The notes below the pieces were generated by a model. The model saw nothing but the letters and a program-made list of their open reading frames with translations. It had not been told where the DNA came from and made no database searches. Source: Janthinobacterium sp. B9-8 (GTDB lineage Bacteria > Pseudomonadota > Gammaproteobacteria > Burkholderiales > Chitinibacteraceae). From it: DNA of 64,000 nt. The position numbers and the translations under genes are program-made. This document shows, in pieces, positions 54,411-64,000 of the stretch (its first letter is position 1; every line of letters starts with the position of its first letter). The stretch spans positions 124,001 to 188,000 of the forward strand of contig NZ_CP014222.1 of the NCBI RefSeq assembly GCF_000969645.2, given 5' to 3'.

Positions 54411-54807
54411 GTAGGGCGTGAAACCCCATATGTGCTAACCATTTTTCTTTAGTCCTAGTAAGCAGCGAAAAAAAATAATGACACGCTCTCTGCATGGGGC
54501 TTAAAAATCCCCTTGAAGCACGCCGAAGCGAGGAACAAGCGGGCGGGGTTTCGGCGAGGACTGTTTGAGCGAAGCGAGTTCCGCAGCCGCCGCTCGATTG
54601 TCCGCAGATGAGGGGCTTTCGTGCTGGTCGGGGTGGCCTTCTTTGGCTTCGTTTCTTGGCCGCGCAAGAAAGGAAGGTCCAGCGGGACGCCCGCACCTAA
54701 ATCAACGTGCCGAAGGCACTAAAAAGATCTTTTTGACCTTGTTTAGCGCGTATGGACTGAAACCCGCGTATTTATCCAACATTGCTCGCGGGTTTCACCC
54801 GCCCTAC
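54411..54807 (-). repeat. Dispersed composite repeat, form 2 with inverted ends (copy C)
   Basis: Minus-strand orientation. Ends are GTAGGGCGTGAAACCCCATA on the left and GGGTTTCACCCGCCCTAC on the right, an imperfect terminal inverted repeat. The core (GTGCCTTCGGCAC hairpin, TTTCTTGCGCGGCCAAGAAA, CCGAAACCCCGCCCGCTTG) and the GCAGAGAGCGTG tail match copy F at 62684 along the full length of about 400 bp. The frames inside are spurious. Confidence 0.85.
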
Positions 54808-54843
54808 GAATGGTGTAACACCTGCATTCCCCCACTTTTTTAT

Positions 54844-55713
54844 TTATTCCGCCAATAAAGCCGCTTTCAAGTATTCAATAAAGCGGCTGACTTTGGGCGG
54901 AATAAAGCGGCTGCGGGGCGCGATGGCCCAGATGCCGTCTGTGAGCGCAAAGGGCTCGAGCACGCTAATCAGTTGGCCGCTTTGTAAATAAGTATCGACG
55001 TAATAATCCGGCAATTGCACCAGCCCCAATCCTTTTAAAGCCGCCTGTACTAGGCTGCTGCCGCTATTGCAGCGCAAGCGCCCGTTAACGGATATTTCGC
55101 GGTGCTGCATGCCTTCCTTAAATCGCCACATATTCACCGCGCCAATCAAACACTGGTGTTGCTTTAGCTCGGCCAGCGTATGCGGGGTGCCGTATTGATC
55201 TAAATACTGCGGTGAGGCGCAAACATGGTGAATACGGCTGCCTAGCTGCGTCACCATTAGGGACGATTCATCCATCGGCCCTAGCCGAATCGCTAAGTCG
55301 ATATGATCGGCCACCAGATCGGCCTTGCGGTTATCTAGTAGTAATTCAGCATTTAGCTGGGGAAAATCAATCAGGTATTGGTGCAAGATGGGTGCCACCA
55401 CGGTTTCGCCATAGTAAACCGGCGCGGTGATGCGTAATTTACCTACTGGCTTATCTTGTGTTTGCAGCAGCGCCAGCTCGGCCTCGTGCAGGCCATCGAG
55501 TAGCGGGCGGCAATATTGATAATAGAGCTGGCCTTGCTCGGTAAGGCTGACTTTACGCGTGGTGCGGTGCAATAAACGCGCGGCAAGGCGCTGCTCCAGT
55601 GCGCTGACTTGGCGGCTAACCTGCGCCACCGACATCTCCAGCTTTTGCGCCGCCAGCGTAAAGCTTTGCGTTTCAGCTACGCTGATAAACTCAACGATTC
55701 CTTGCCATTGCAT
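54844..55713 (-). CDS. LysR-family transcriptional regulator
   Basis: The protein is 289 residues. The N-terminal winged helix has FISVAETQSFTLAAQKLEMS, VAQVSRQVSALEQRLAARLL and HRTTRKVSLTEQG. The effector domain continues with LRITAPVYYGETVVAPILHQ, DLVADHIDLAIRLGPMDESS, the CASPQYLDQYG and LVQAALKGLGLVQLPDYYV stretches of the family. It diverges from frmA across about 610 bases of repeat sequence, and LysR regulators next to frmA-fghA pairs are common in proteobacteria, so it may control formaldehyde detoxification. The inducer is not known. Confidence 0.9.
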   Translation of the reverse strand: MQWQGIVEFISVAETQSFTLAAQKLEMSVAQVSRQVSALEQRLAARLLHRTTRKVSLTEQGQLYYQYCRPLLDGLHEAELALLQTQDKPVGKLRITAPVYYGETVVAPILHQYLIDFPQLNAELLLDNRKADLVADHIDLAIRLGPMDESSLMVTQLGSRIHHVCASPQYLDQYGTPHTLAELKQHQCLIGAVNMWRFKEGMQHREISVNGRLRCNSGSSLVQAALKGLGLVQLPDYYVDTYLQSGQLISVLEPFALTDGIWAIAPRSRFIPPKVSRFIEYLKAALLAE

Positions 55714-55747
55714 GGTTTGATTCTCGGTTTAACTTAAGTCCAAAAAC

Positions 55748-56202
55748 TATTTTTAGTGCCTGCGGCACATTGATTTAGGTGCGGGCGTCCCGCTGGACCT
55801 TCCTTTCTTGCGCGGCCAAGAAACGAAGCCAAGCCGCAACTCCAAAAGCACGAAGGCCCCTCACTGCGGATAATCGGTTCGGCGAAAAAGGCTGCTCGGG
55901 AGCAAGCCCGCTACCCCTTTTCCGAAACCCCGATCCGCTTATTCCTCGTGTCGCGGCTTCAAGGGGGATTTAAGCCCCATGCCACGAGCAGCGATAAAAA
56001 GTTAGTTAGCTGGGTTTGAAAACATTTAAAACCTATTCAAATATCGTAATTCAAAACCTATTTTTCTCCGTGAAACTCTGTGTTCTCTGTGTTCTCTGTG
56101 TTCTCTGTGTTCTCTGTGTTCTCTGTGTTCTCTGTGTTCTCTGTGTTCTCTGTGTTCTCTGTGTTCTCTGTGTCCTCCGTGGTTCAAGATTTGGGTTTTT
56201 TC
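55748..56202 (+). repeat. Dispersed composite repeat, form 1 (copy D), tail expanded
   Basis: Core as in copy A with small changes (GTGCCTGCGGCAC; TTTCTTGCGCGGCCAAGAAA; CCGAAACCCCGATCCGCTTA) and a tail ending GTGGTTCAAGATTTGGG. The tail includes the tandem array described next. It lies between the LysR gene and frmA. Confidence 0.85.
56083..56172 (+). repeat. Ten perfect tandem copies of a 9-bp unit
   Basis: TTCTCTGTG is repeated ten times without change, inside the tail of composite copy D. Copies A and E have the same position with at most one unit. The nine-base period keeps frames open, which gives a spurious ORF of repeated Val-Leu-Cys. Confidence 0.95.
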
Positions 56203-56228
56203 GCTTGATGGCGTCCCCAGCGTATTAA

Positions 56229-57443
<1,215 letters not shown>

Positions 57444-57465
57444 GGTTTGATCCGCGGAAAACCCC

Positions 57466-57800
57466 CTAAGTTCTGTAGACACAGAGAGCGGTAAGAACAC
57501 GGAGCACACAGAGAAAAACGAATGAATTTTCTGATGATAAAGATGCTTTAGCTCTTAAAGCCAAGGGAGTGAAATCTCGAACCACAGAGAACACAGAGAG
57601 CACAGAGTTCCACTGAGGGAAGCAACGATTAGAAGGCTTTCTCTGTGAACTCTGTGTCCTCGTTTTACTCTGTGTTTCAAGGTTTAGCACTCTAGCAAGG
57701 CTCGCGACAAATCTTGTAAATCAGAATGAATTTTGAGTTTTTCCTCAATGGTTTTCTTGGTGTTTTTCTTCGTGCTCTCTGTGTCTACAGATCTGTTTTA
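57466..57800. repeat. CACAGAG/CTCTGTG repeats between frmA and fghA
   Basis: A ~400-base gap holds three pieces: GTAGACACAGAGAGCGGTAA and GAGCACACAGAGAAA near 57475-57515; a palindromic element (57576-57693) with arms CGAACCACAGAGAACACAGA and CTCTGTGTCC...CTCTGTGTTTCAAGG as at 28252 and 29036; and CTCTCTGTGTCTACAGA near 57775. No gene is seen. Confidence 0.75.
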
Positions 57801-57850
57801 AGGTTTTTTTGTCTACAGATATTTAGCTTTTTGACATCTAAAGGATAGTT

Positions 57851-58690
57851 ATGTCCCTAGAACTCATCAGCAGTAACCGCAGTTTTGGTGGCTGGCATAA
57901 GCGGTACAAGCATCAGGCCAGCAGCACTTCGTGCGAGATGACGTTTGCGGTGTATTTGCCGCCGCAAACGGCGCAGGGTGGCAAGGTGCCGGTGGTTTAT
58001 TGGTTGTCCGGCCTGACCTGCAATGACGAAAACTTTGCCACTAAAGCAGGGGCACAGCGGGTAGCGGCAGAGCTGGGGATTGCTTTAGTGATGCCGGATA
58101 CCAGCCCGCGCGGTAGCGATGTGGCTGATGCGGGACGTTATGATCTGGGGCAGGGGGCAGGTTTTTATGTGAATGCCACCGAGGCGCCGTGGCAGCGGCA
58201 TTATCAGATGTACGATTATATCGTCAGCGAATTGCCTGCTTTAATTGAGGCGCATTTTCCGGTGACTAATCGCAAGTCCATCAGCGGACATTCGATGGGT
58301 GGGCATGGCGCTTTGATGATTGCCTTGAGAAACCCGCAGGCCTATCTCTCCGCTTCGGCTTTTGCGCCGATCGTGAACCCCTCTCAAGTGCCCTGGGGTG
58401 AAACGGCGTTTAGCGAATATCTGGGGGATGATAGAAGCACATGGCTGGCATATGACAGCTGCCATTTAATGCAGCACGCCACGCAGATGCTGCCGCTACT
58501 GATTGATCAGGGCGATCAGGACAGCTTTATACCGCAGCAATTGCAGCCAAATGCTTTAGAGAAAATTGCAAGGACTCGCCAATGGCCGTTTACCTTAAAT
58601 ATCCAGCCCGGCTACGACCATAGCTATTACTTTATCGCCAGCTTTATTGAAACGCATTTACGTTTTCATGCGGATCATTTGGGGGCGTAG
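57851..58690 (+). CDS. fghA: FghA, S-formylglutathione hydrolase
   Basis: The protein is 279 residues. The carboxylesterase-like landmarks are [40 protein letters not shown] (oxyanion region), the nucleophile elbow [13 protein letters not shown] (Ser), DQGDQDSFI (Asp) and [12 protein letters not shown] (His). It hydrolyses S-formylglutathione to formate and glutathione, after FrmA. A ribosome site AAAGGATAGTT precedes the ATG. Confidence 0.95.
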   Translation: MSLELISSNRSFGGWHKRYKHQASSTSCEMTFAVYLPPQTAQGGKVPVVYWLSGLTCNDENFATKAGAQRVAAELGIALVMPDTSPRGSDVADAGRYDLGQGAGFYVNATEAPWQRHYQMYDYIVSELPALIEAHFPVTNRKSISGHSMGGHGALMIALRNPQAYLSASAFAPIVNPSQVPWGETAFSEYLGDDRSTWLAYDSCHLMQHATQMLPLLIDQGDQDSFIPQQLQPNALEKIARTRQWPFTLNIQPGYDHSYYFIASFIETHLRFHADHLGA

Positions 58691-58693
58691 TTC

Positions 58694-59068
58694 ATTTTTA
58701 GTGCCTTCGGCACGTTGGTTTAGGTGCGGGAGTCCCCCGCGAGGGACTCACTTTCTTGAACGGCCAAAAAAGTAAGCAAAGAAAGCCGCCCCGAACAGCA
58801 CGAAGGCCCCTCACTGCGGACAATCGAGTCGGCGGCTGTGGGACTCGCTTCGCTCAGACATCCTCGCCGAAACCCCGCCCCGCTTGTTCCTCGTTTCGGC
58901 GTGCTTCAGGGGTGATTTAAGCCCCGTGCCACGAGCCGTAATATGAACCCTGATTGCTGTGTTTTAAAATACTAAAACCCTAAGCAAAACCTACAAAATA
59001 GCTTAATTCAACCCCTGTTTTTCTCCGTGAAACTCCGTGTTCTCTGTGGTTCAGGGTTTGGGTTCTTT
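58694..59068 (+). repeat. Dispersed composite repeat, form 1 (copy E)
   Basis: Core GTGCCTTCGGCACG, TTTCTTGAACGGCCAAAAAA, CAATCGAGTCGGCGGC, CCGAAACCCCGCCCCGCTTG; tail with AATTCAACCCCTGTTTTTCT, CCGTGAAACTCCGTGTTCTC and GTGGTTCAGGGTTTGGGTTC. The tail has a single TTCTCTGTG unit. It begins four bases after the fghA stop. Confidence 0.85.
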
Positions 59069-59084
59069 AATCTCAAATCACAAT

Positions 59085-59152
59085 AAAAAACGCGGGCCCC
59101 ACCCACCCTTTAAGATCAATTATCTTGTAGGGCGGGTGAAACCCGCGTTTTA
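59085..59152 (-). terminator. Large imperfect palindrome, likely ppa terminator
   Basis: AAAAAACGCGGGCCCCACCC, then AGAT..ATCT at the centre, then GGGCGGGTGAAACCCGCGTT. It carries the GTAGGGCGGGTGAAACCCGC word seen at the ends of composite copies C and F. Read on the minus strand it ends in a T run 36 bases past the ppa stop, so it probably stops ppa transcription. Confidence 0.6.
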
Positions 59153-59188
59153 TCTTGCGTATCTACCGGCAGGGTGCCGAGTATTTAA

Positions 59189-59716
59189 TTACTTCTGCGC
59201 GCGATCGTAGCTTTCCATAATCTCTGCGTGGGCTGCGGCTTTGTCGCCCCAACCTGTAATCTTCACCCACTTGCCTTTTTCTAAGTCTTTATAGTGCTCG
59301 AAGTAGTGTTTTACTTGAGCCAACAGCAGTTCTGGCAGGTCTTCTAGTTTTTGAATATGTGCGTACATGGCACATACTTTTTCTACGGGTACGGCAATCA
59401 CTTTTGCATCCATACCTGCTTCGTCTTCCATGCCCAATACACCAATCGCGCGGCATTTGATAACCATACCTGGCAGCAATGGGAAAGGTGTGTGAACCAG
59501 CACATCCACAGGATCGCCATCCAGCGACAGGGTGTGCGGCACAAAGCCGTAGTTCATTGGGTAGGACATCGATGTGCCAACAAAACGATCGACGATGATC
59601 GCGCCCGATGCTTTATCGAATTCATATTTGATCGGTGGTGCATTAGCAGGAATTTCGATAATGACATTGAAATCGTTTGGTAAATCTTTGCCTGCGGCAA
59701 TTTTGCTGATGTCCAT
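59189..59716 (-). CDS. ppa: Ppa, inorganic pyrophosphatase (family I)
   Basis: The protein is 175 residues from the ATG at 59716 ([20 protein letters not shown]); the longer frame is untypical. It has [60 protein letters not shown] and the [20 protein letters not shown] stretch. The DGDPVDV segment gives three catalytic aspartates. It splits pyrophosphate and pulls biosynthetic reactions forward. An essential housekeeping gene. Confidence 0.96.
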   Translation of the reverse strand: MDISKIAAGKDLPNDFNVIIEIPANAPPIKYEFDKASGAIIVDRFVGTSMSYPMNYGFVPHTLSLDGDPVDVLVHTPFPLLPGMVIKCRAIGVLGMEDEAGMDAKVIAVPVEKVCAMYAHIQKLEDLPELLLAQVKHYFEHYKDLEKGKWVKITGWGDKAAAHAEIMESYDRAQK

Positions 59717-59989
59717 TGGATGATTCCATAGTTTCAATTGAGAACGGCGGCAATTATAAGGCTTGCGGCTGTGGCATGCATCATTGCTTGCAGGTATTTT
59801 GCTCCGCCTATCTCTGAACTTAAGTGCTGATACAAAAGTTTTCCAGCAAGGCGTTCTAATACAGACCGCATGGGTAATACGGTAAGGAGCCACAACGTAG
59901 CAGGGGAATTTTGCGTAAGTACTTCCTTACACAGCAATAAACACTTGGGCGGTATAAACTACGCAGCAATCCTTTATGATTTGTCAGCC

Positions 59990-62671
59990 ATGAAACCACA
60001 TTATCTTTCCCCTCTGTTTGACCCCCGCTCGGTGGCGGTGATTGGTGCTTCTGAAACGCCTGGCGCGGTGGGCAGCACGGTGTTTGCCAATTTACTGGAT
60101 GGCGGCTATACGGGGAAATTATTCCCCGTTAATTTGCATCGTGATCAGGTATTGGGAATTAATGCATTTAAAACGCTAGCCAAAGTGCCGATGGTGGTGG
60201 ATTTGGTAATTATCACAACGCCTGCTAAAACTTTGGTCGATTTAATTGAAGAATGCGGCAAAAAAGGCGTTAAAGCCGTTGTGATTATGTCTTGTGATTT
60301 TGTGGGGACAGATAAAAAGAGCCAGACGCAGCTCGATAAGATCATGGATAGGGCGCGGCATTACGGCATACGGATTATGGGGCCAACGGTATTTGGCCTC
60401 TGCCGCGTTAGCTCTAAATTAATGGCGGGCAATTATCAGGGCAAGCTTAAAAATGGCAGCATGGCCTTGGTATCGCAATCATCATCGATTACCTCGGCGA
60501 TTTTAGATTGGGCCGAATCGCACGATGTGGGCTTTTCTTCTGTGGTGTCTTTAGGCTCGGCAGTGGATGTGGATGTGGGAGAGGTGCTCGATTACCTTGT
60601 GGCAGACCCTAAAACCCAGAGCATTTTGCTGTATATCGAAGATTTGCAAGAGGCGCGCACCTTTATGTCGGCAGTGCGGGCTGCGGCGCGTTCCAAGCCG
60701 GTGATGGCGCTGAAAGTAGGTCGTTATAACGATGTCTCTGCCGCACATGGCCGCACCCATTCCGAGCGTTTAATTGGCCGTGATGATGTATTTGATGCCG
60801 CGCTCAAACGCGCTGGTGTGCTGCGTCTGCGTTCGATTAATCAGCTGTTTACCGCTGCAAAAGTATTAAATGGCACGTTTAAAACCAAGGGCCGCCGCTT
60901 GGCTGTGGTCACCAATGGCATTGGCGCAGGGATGATGGCGGTAGATAGGGCGCGTGATTTACACGTGCTGTTACCTGAGCTGGCCCCTGGCACCGTGGCT
61001 TGGCTGGCTAAAAATCTGCCTGCGCAAGCTAGCCGCAATAATCCGGTAGATATCTTGGGGGACGCCTCGCCCGAGCGATTTAAACTGGTGGTTGAAGCTG
61101 TATTGGCAGATCCAAATATCGATGGGGTCTTGGTGGTGTTTACCCCGCAAGCAGGCACCGATCATTTGCGCACTGCGGAGGCGATGATTGCGCTTAAGAA
61201 AACCAGCGACAAACCCCTGTTGATGGCGTGGATAGGTGGTAAAAAAGTCGATGCCAGCCGCAAGCTACTTAATAAAGCAGGATGTGCAAGCTTTTCTGCA
61301 CCAGAGCACGCAGTAGAAGTGTTTTATTCTTTAGCGGCGTGGCAGCACAATCAGCAGCTCTTATTGCAAACGCCTCCACCGTTGGGTGAGTGGGAAGCGC
61401 CGGATATGGAAACGGCGCACATGGTGATCGATAAAGTGCTGGCCGATGGCCGTAGTTTGCTGGATGAAATTGAATCAAAAGCGATTTTAAGGGCGTTTCA
61501 TATTCCTGTGGCCATGACGGTGCGGGCCAATAGTGCTGACGATGCGGTGAACGCCGCCATGGGCATGGGCCTGCCGGTGGTGCTGAAAGTGGATGCCATC
61601 GATTTAATGCACAAAACCGATATCGATGGTGTGGCACTTAATTTAAACAGCTTGATTGCGGTAGCGAGCGAGGCCAATAAAATGCTCAGTCGTGCCCACG
61701 ATAAGCTGGGTATTGAGCGTGTGCGCGGCCTGACGGTGCAACCCATGCATGGCAAAAAACACGCCCGTGAGCTGATGGTCGGGGTTGTCAACGATTCGGC
61801 TTTTGGCCCGGTGATTAGCTTTGGTGCGGGTGGGATTGCGGTAGAAGTCTTCAACGATATTGCCGTATCGCTACCGCCTTTAAATGATTATCTGGCAGAG
61901 CATTTAATCCGTCGCACGCGGATTAAAAAAATGCTGGCTCCTTTCAGAAACCAGCCTGCAGTGAATATCGAGGCGGTTAAAAATGTGCTGCTGCGCGTGT
62001 CTGAAATGGTCTGCGAATTACCGCAGATTCAGCAGCTGGATATCAACCCCTTAATCAGCGATGAAAACGGCGTGATTGCGGTGGATGCTAGCATTATTGT
62101 GGCAGCTGTGGACCCCAAAGCCCGCCGCTACGCGCATATGGCGATTCATCCCTATCCATCGCATCTGATGCAGCTCACCCAGCTTAAAACAGGCATGCCC
62201 ATGATCTTGCGCCCGATTCGGCCGGAAGACGCCGAATTGTTGATTCAGTTTGTCAGCCGCCTATCGGATGAGACGCGCTATAACCGCTATATGAGCGTGC
62301 TTAAATCCCTGCCGCAAAGCCTGCTGGCGCGCTTTACTCATCTCGATTACGCAAGAGAAATGGCCATTGCCGCCACGGTGCAGGCAGGCCAAGGCGAGCA
62401 AATTATCGGCGTAGCCCGTTATACTGCCAACCCCGATAAAGACAGCTGCGAATTCGCCGTAGTGATCGACGATGCGTGGCAGGGTAAAGGCCTTGGCAAT
62501 CGCCTGATGGAAGCCCTCTTCACCGCTGCCCGCGATATGGGTTTATCGATTATCGAAGGCGAAGTGCTCACCAGCAATAAAACCATGCTGGCCTTTATGA
62601 AACACCTCGGTTTCACTATTCAAACTCACCCGGAAGACAATGGGCTGAAGTGGGTGGTGAAGGAGCTATGA
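59990..62671 (+). CDS. Pat-type protein acetyltransferase: ADP-forming acetyl-CoA synthetase domain fused to GNAT
   Basis: The protein is 893 residues from the ATG at 59990 (MKPHYLSPLFDPRSVAVIGA); the longer frame adds 40 untypical residues. Order: CoA-binding domain (DPRSVAVIGASETPGAVGST, about 9-130), succinyl-CoA-ligase-like domain with LVSQSSSITSAILDWAESHD, ATP-grasp domain (about 500-700, GLPVVLKVDAIDLMHKTDID), and GNAT (about 735-890, with RPIRPEDAELLIQFVSRLSD and DDAWQGKGLGNRLMEAL). Salmonella Pat acetylates and so inactivates acetyl-CoA synthetase. In that family the NDP-forming half is usually inactive and regulatory; its catalytic His cannot be judged here. Confidence 0.93.
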   Translation: MKPHYLSPLFDPRSVAVIGASETPGAVGSTVFANLLDGGYTGKLFPVNLHRDQVLGINAFKTLAKVPMVVDLVIITTPAKTLVDLIEECGKKGVKAVVIMSCDFVGTDKKSQTQLDKIMDRARHYGIRIMGPTVFGLCRVSSKLMAGNYQGKLKNGSMALVSQSSSITSAILDWAESHDVGFSSVVSLGSAVDVDVGEVLDYLVADPKTQSILLYIEDLQEARTFMSAVRAAARSKPVMALKVGRYNDVSAAHGRTHSERLIGRDDVFDAALKRAGVLRLRSINQLFTAAKVLNGTFKTKGRRLAVVTNGIGAGMMAVDRARDLHVLLPELAPGTVAWLAKNLPAQASRNNPVDILGDASPERFKLVVEAVLADPNIDGVLVVFTPQAGTDHLRTAEAMIALKKTSDKPLLMAWIGGKKVDASRKLLNKAGCASFSAPEHAVEVFYSLAAWQHNQQLLLQTPPPLGEWEAPDMETAHMVIDKVLADGRSLLDEIESKAILRAFHIPVAMTVRANSADDAVNAAMGMGLPVVLKVDAIDLMHKTDIDGVALNLNSLIAVASEANKMLSRAHDKLGIERVRGLTVQPMHGKKHARELMVGVVNDSAFGPVISFGAGGIAVEVFNDIAVSLPPLNDYLAEHLIRRTRIKKMLAPFRNQPAVNIEAVKNVLLRVSEMVCELPQIQQLDINPLISDENGVIAVDASIIVAAVDPKARRYAHMAIHPYPSHLMQLTQLKTGMPMILRPIRPEDAELLIQFVSRLSDETRYNRYMSVLKSLPQSLLARFTHLDYAREMAIAATVQAGQGEQIIGVARYTANPDKDSCEFAVVIDDAWQGKGLGNRLMEALFTAARDMGLSIIEGEVLTSNKTMLAFMKHLGFTIQTHPEDNGLKWVVKEL

Positions 62672-62683
62672 GGTGTTGATGAT

Positions 62684-63088
62684 TTTGTAGGGCGGGACCT
62701 CGCTGGATTTTGATGTGAAATGTTGAACTTGGCAGGTTTTCCCCATGTGCGCTAAGCAAAGTGAAAAAGACCTTTTTAGTGCCTTCGGCACGTTGATTTA
62801 GGTGCGGTATCCCCGCGAAGTATTTGATTTCTGAACGGCCAAGAAAGTAAGCAAAGAAGGCCGCCCCGACCAGCACGAAACCCCTCGCTGCGGACAATCG
62901 AGCGGCGGCTGCGGAACTCGCTTCGCTCAGACAGTCCTCGCGAAACCCCGCCCGCTTGTTCCTCGCTTCGGCGTGCTTCAAGGGGGTTCTTAAGCCCCAT
63001 GCAGAGAGCGTGGTTAGTACATTTTTTCGTTGATTGCTACAGCAAAACTAATTGGTTAGCACGTATGGGGTTTCACCCGCCCTACAAA
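62684..63088 (+). repeat. Dispersed composite repeat, form 2 with inverted ends (copy F)
   Basis: Ends TTTGTAGGGCGGG on the left and CCCGCCCTACAAA on the right are perfect inverted repeats over 13 bases. The bases just outside are TGAT on both sides, a possible target duplication. The core runs from AGTGCCTTCGGCACGTTGAT to AAGCCCCATGC and the tail from GCAGAGAGCGTGGTTAG to TAGCACGTATGGGGTTTC, as in copy C. No protein-coding capacity. Confidence 0.85.
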
Positions 63089-63129
63089 TGATGCAATCCC
63101 TGTAAAACACAGAACAATCGAGTAACTTT

Positions 63130-63429
63130 ATGTCTTCCGCCGTATCCTGTAGTACTTGTAAAGCCTGTTGTTGCCAGCTGGAAGTCATGCTGATTGCCGG
63201 GGATGATGATGTGCCGCCGGAGTATGTCGAGCAAGATGCTTGGGGTGGCGAGATTATGCATAGGCTGGAGGATGGTTGGTGCGCGGCGCTCGATCGCCGC
63301 AGCATGATGTGTACGATTTATGAGCAAAGACCATGGATTTGCCGCGATTATCAAGAGGGCGATTTTGATTGCATGGAGCAAAGAAAGCGCATCCCTATCC
63401 TGACGGCGCGCTGGCAGCTTAATCAATAA
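63130..63429 (+). CDS. YkgJ-family cysteine-cluster protein
   Basis: The protein is 99 residues with the CxxxxCCxx-type pattern: CSTCKACCCQLEVMLI, then CAALDRRSMMCTIYEQRPWI, CRDYQEGDFDCMEQRK. The eight or so cysteines in C..C.CCC...C.....C..Y..RP..CR form are typical of Fe-S/Zn cluster proteins of this family; the RPWICRDY segment is diagnostic. Function unknown. It stands alone. Confidence 0.88.
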   Translation: MSSAVSCSTCKACCCQLEVMLIAGDDDVPPEYVEQDAWGGEIMHRLEDGWCAALDRRSMMCTIYEQRPWICRDYQEGDFDCMEQRKRIPILTARWQLNQ

Positions 63430-63510
63430 AGACTACTTATTTGTCATCTGAGTATTTTCGCCTGAAGGATAGGGCTCGAAATAAACCCCGAAAGGGCATA
63501 TTCAATAAGA

Positions 63511-63584
63511 TTGTCATTCCCGAGTGCTTCTGTCGGGAATCCAGTGGCTCTGCTGGATCCCCGATAAAACCATTCGGGGATGGC
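63511..63584. repeat. Dispersed-type hairpin repeat (TTCCCGA/GGATCC-type)
   Basis: Three short stem-loops run in series: TTCCCGA/TCGGGAA, CCAG/CTGGA(T) around TGGCTCT, and CCCCG/CGGGG around ATAAAACCATT. The wording GTCATTCCCGA..TCGGGAATCCAG resembles widespread intergenic repeats. It lies in the 375-base gap between the YkgJ-like gene and ahpC; the rest of the gap (63590-63804) should hold the ahpC promoter. I see no clear OxyR site there. Confidence 0.65.
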
Positions 63585-63804
63585 GCAGAGTAGTTCACTC
63601 CCTCTCTGACTTCATCCCATCCGTTTCAAATCGAGTCAATCACAAATTTAGGCGTGAGTATTCGGCATGCCTATGTAATAGTTTTTGTTTATAGTAAATA
63701 TCAATGCGCAAGATTAAAACTATCAATTAGACCTGAGAGAGGCGGGGGCTTAAGATGACTTCACTGCTTCACAAACAACACTTTCTCTACTTAGGAGCTA
63801 CACC

Positions 63805-64000
63805 ATGTCTTTGATTAATAGCGAAATTAAACCATTCAAAGTAAACGCATTCCATGCAGGTAAATTCACTTCAGTAAGCGAAGCGGATCTAAAAGGCAAG
63901 TGGTCGATTGTGTTCTTCTACCCAGCTGATTTCACTTTTGTTTGCCCTACCGAATTAGGCGATCTGGCTGATTTTTACCCGGAATTCCAGAAAATGGGCG
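63805..64000 (+). CDS. ahpC: AhpC, peroxiredoxin, N-terminal part (truncated by the window)
   Basis: The first 65 residues are present. The start ATG at 63805 has TTAGGAGCTACACC before it. It reads [40 protein letters not shown] and [16 protein letters not shown], with the peroxidatic Cys in TFVCPTE. This is the AhpC-type (2-Cys) peroxiredoxin, which reduces alkyl and hydrogen peroxide, usually with AhpF as reductant. The resolving Cys and any ahpF lie outside the window. Confidence 0.95.
   Translation, partial: MSLINSEIKPFKVNAFHAGKFTSVSEADLKGKWSIVFFYPADFTFVCPTELGDLADFYPEFQKMG

Noticed and set aside
56016..56228. 70-residue frame with repeated Val-Leu-Cys
   Set aside because: It is a translation of the 9-bp tandem repeat.
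63600..63804. OxyR-type site before ahpC
   Set aside because: ATAG and CTAT words occur (AATAGTTTTTGTTTATAG; ACTATCAATTAG) but not at the spacing of the known OxyR pattern.

Overview
The window reads as chromosome of a betaproteobacterium of the order Neisseriales, most like Iodobacter or its Chitinibacteraceae/Chromobacteriaceae relatives. This is inferred from protein styles (PrmB, YgfZ, the ArsR type, the CRISPR I-E set, a PEP-CTERM protein) and moderate GC; no rRNA is present to prove it. Nearly all of it is ordinary chromosome. The accessory content is a complete type I-E CRISPR-Cas locus, several families of short dispersed repeats, a DUF559 cassette and one gene remnant.

Region by region. 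1-2.5 kb: the end of a hybrid sensor kinase, a response regulator with a PAS domain, and a Crp/Fnr regulator. 2.5-12.2 kb: an envelope/general-stress cluster of small proteins (DUF4398 lipoprotein, OmpA-type lipoprotein, bacterioferritin-like protein, DUF883, DUF1003, two BON proteins, CsbD, GlsB/YeaQ-like, alpha/beta hydrolase, DUF3309) with two more Crp/Fnr regulators. 12.2-26 kb: an ArsR regulator, a solute-binding protein, a decayed dapA fragment not previously obvious from ORFs, housekeeping genes (rhlE-type helicase, prmB, mtfA, rsmJ, thioesterases, AsmA, ygfZ, fabI, class II amidotransferase), a sialidase-like protein, and four tandem tRNA-Asn genes. 26-35 kb: recD, a DEDDh exonuclease, a small orphan and recB on the minus strand (no recC here), then a DUF559 cassette bounded by C/G-tract palindromes and an AlkD-type protein. 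34.9-38.8 kb: a 1,321-residue Pls/PosA-type NRPS-like membrane protein.

39-49.6 kb: cas3-cse1-cse2-cas7-cas5-cas6e-cas1-cas2, tightly packed and probably one operon, then a leader with two perfect dyads and an array of 30 repeats and 29 spacers. One spacer is present twice in succession, and the last repeat is degenerate. 49.7-64 kb: DUF1294 protein, PEP-CTERM protein, ferric-reductase-like flavocytochrome, TonB-family protein, tRNA-Tyr, SUI1/YciH, a LysR regulator divergent from the glutathione-dependent formaldehyde genes frmA and fghA, ppa, a Pat-type ACS-GNAT acetyltransferase, a YkgJ-type cysteine-cluster protein, and the start of ahpC.

The least explained structure is the repeat landscape. 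A ~250-bp core occurs six times between 26 and 63 kb and comes in two composite forms. One carries a CTCTGTG-rich tail; in one copy a 9-bp unit of that tail is expanded to ten perfect copies. The other form is, in two copies, bounded by inverted GTAGGGCGGG ends like a non-autonomous transposable element. A three-hairpin segment after the AsmA gene is a candidate small RNA.
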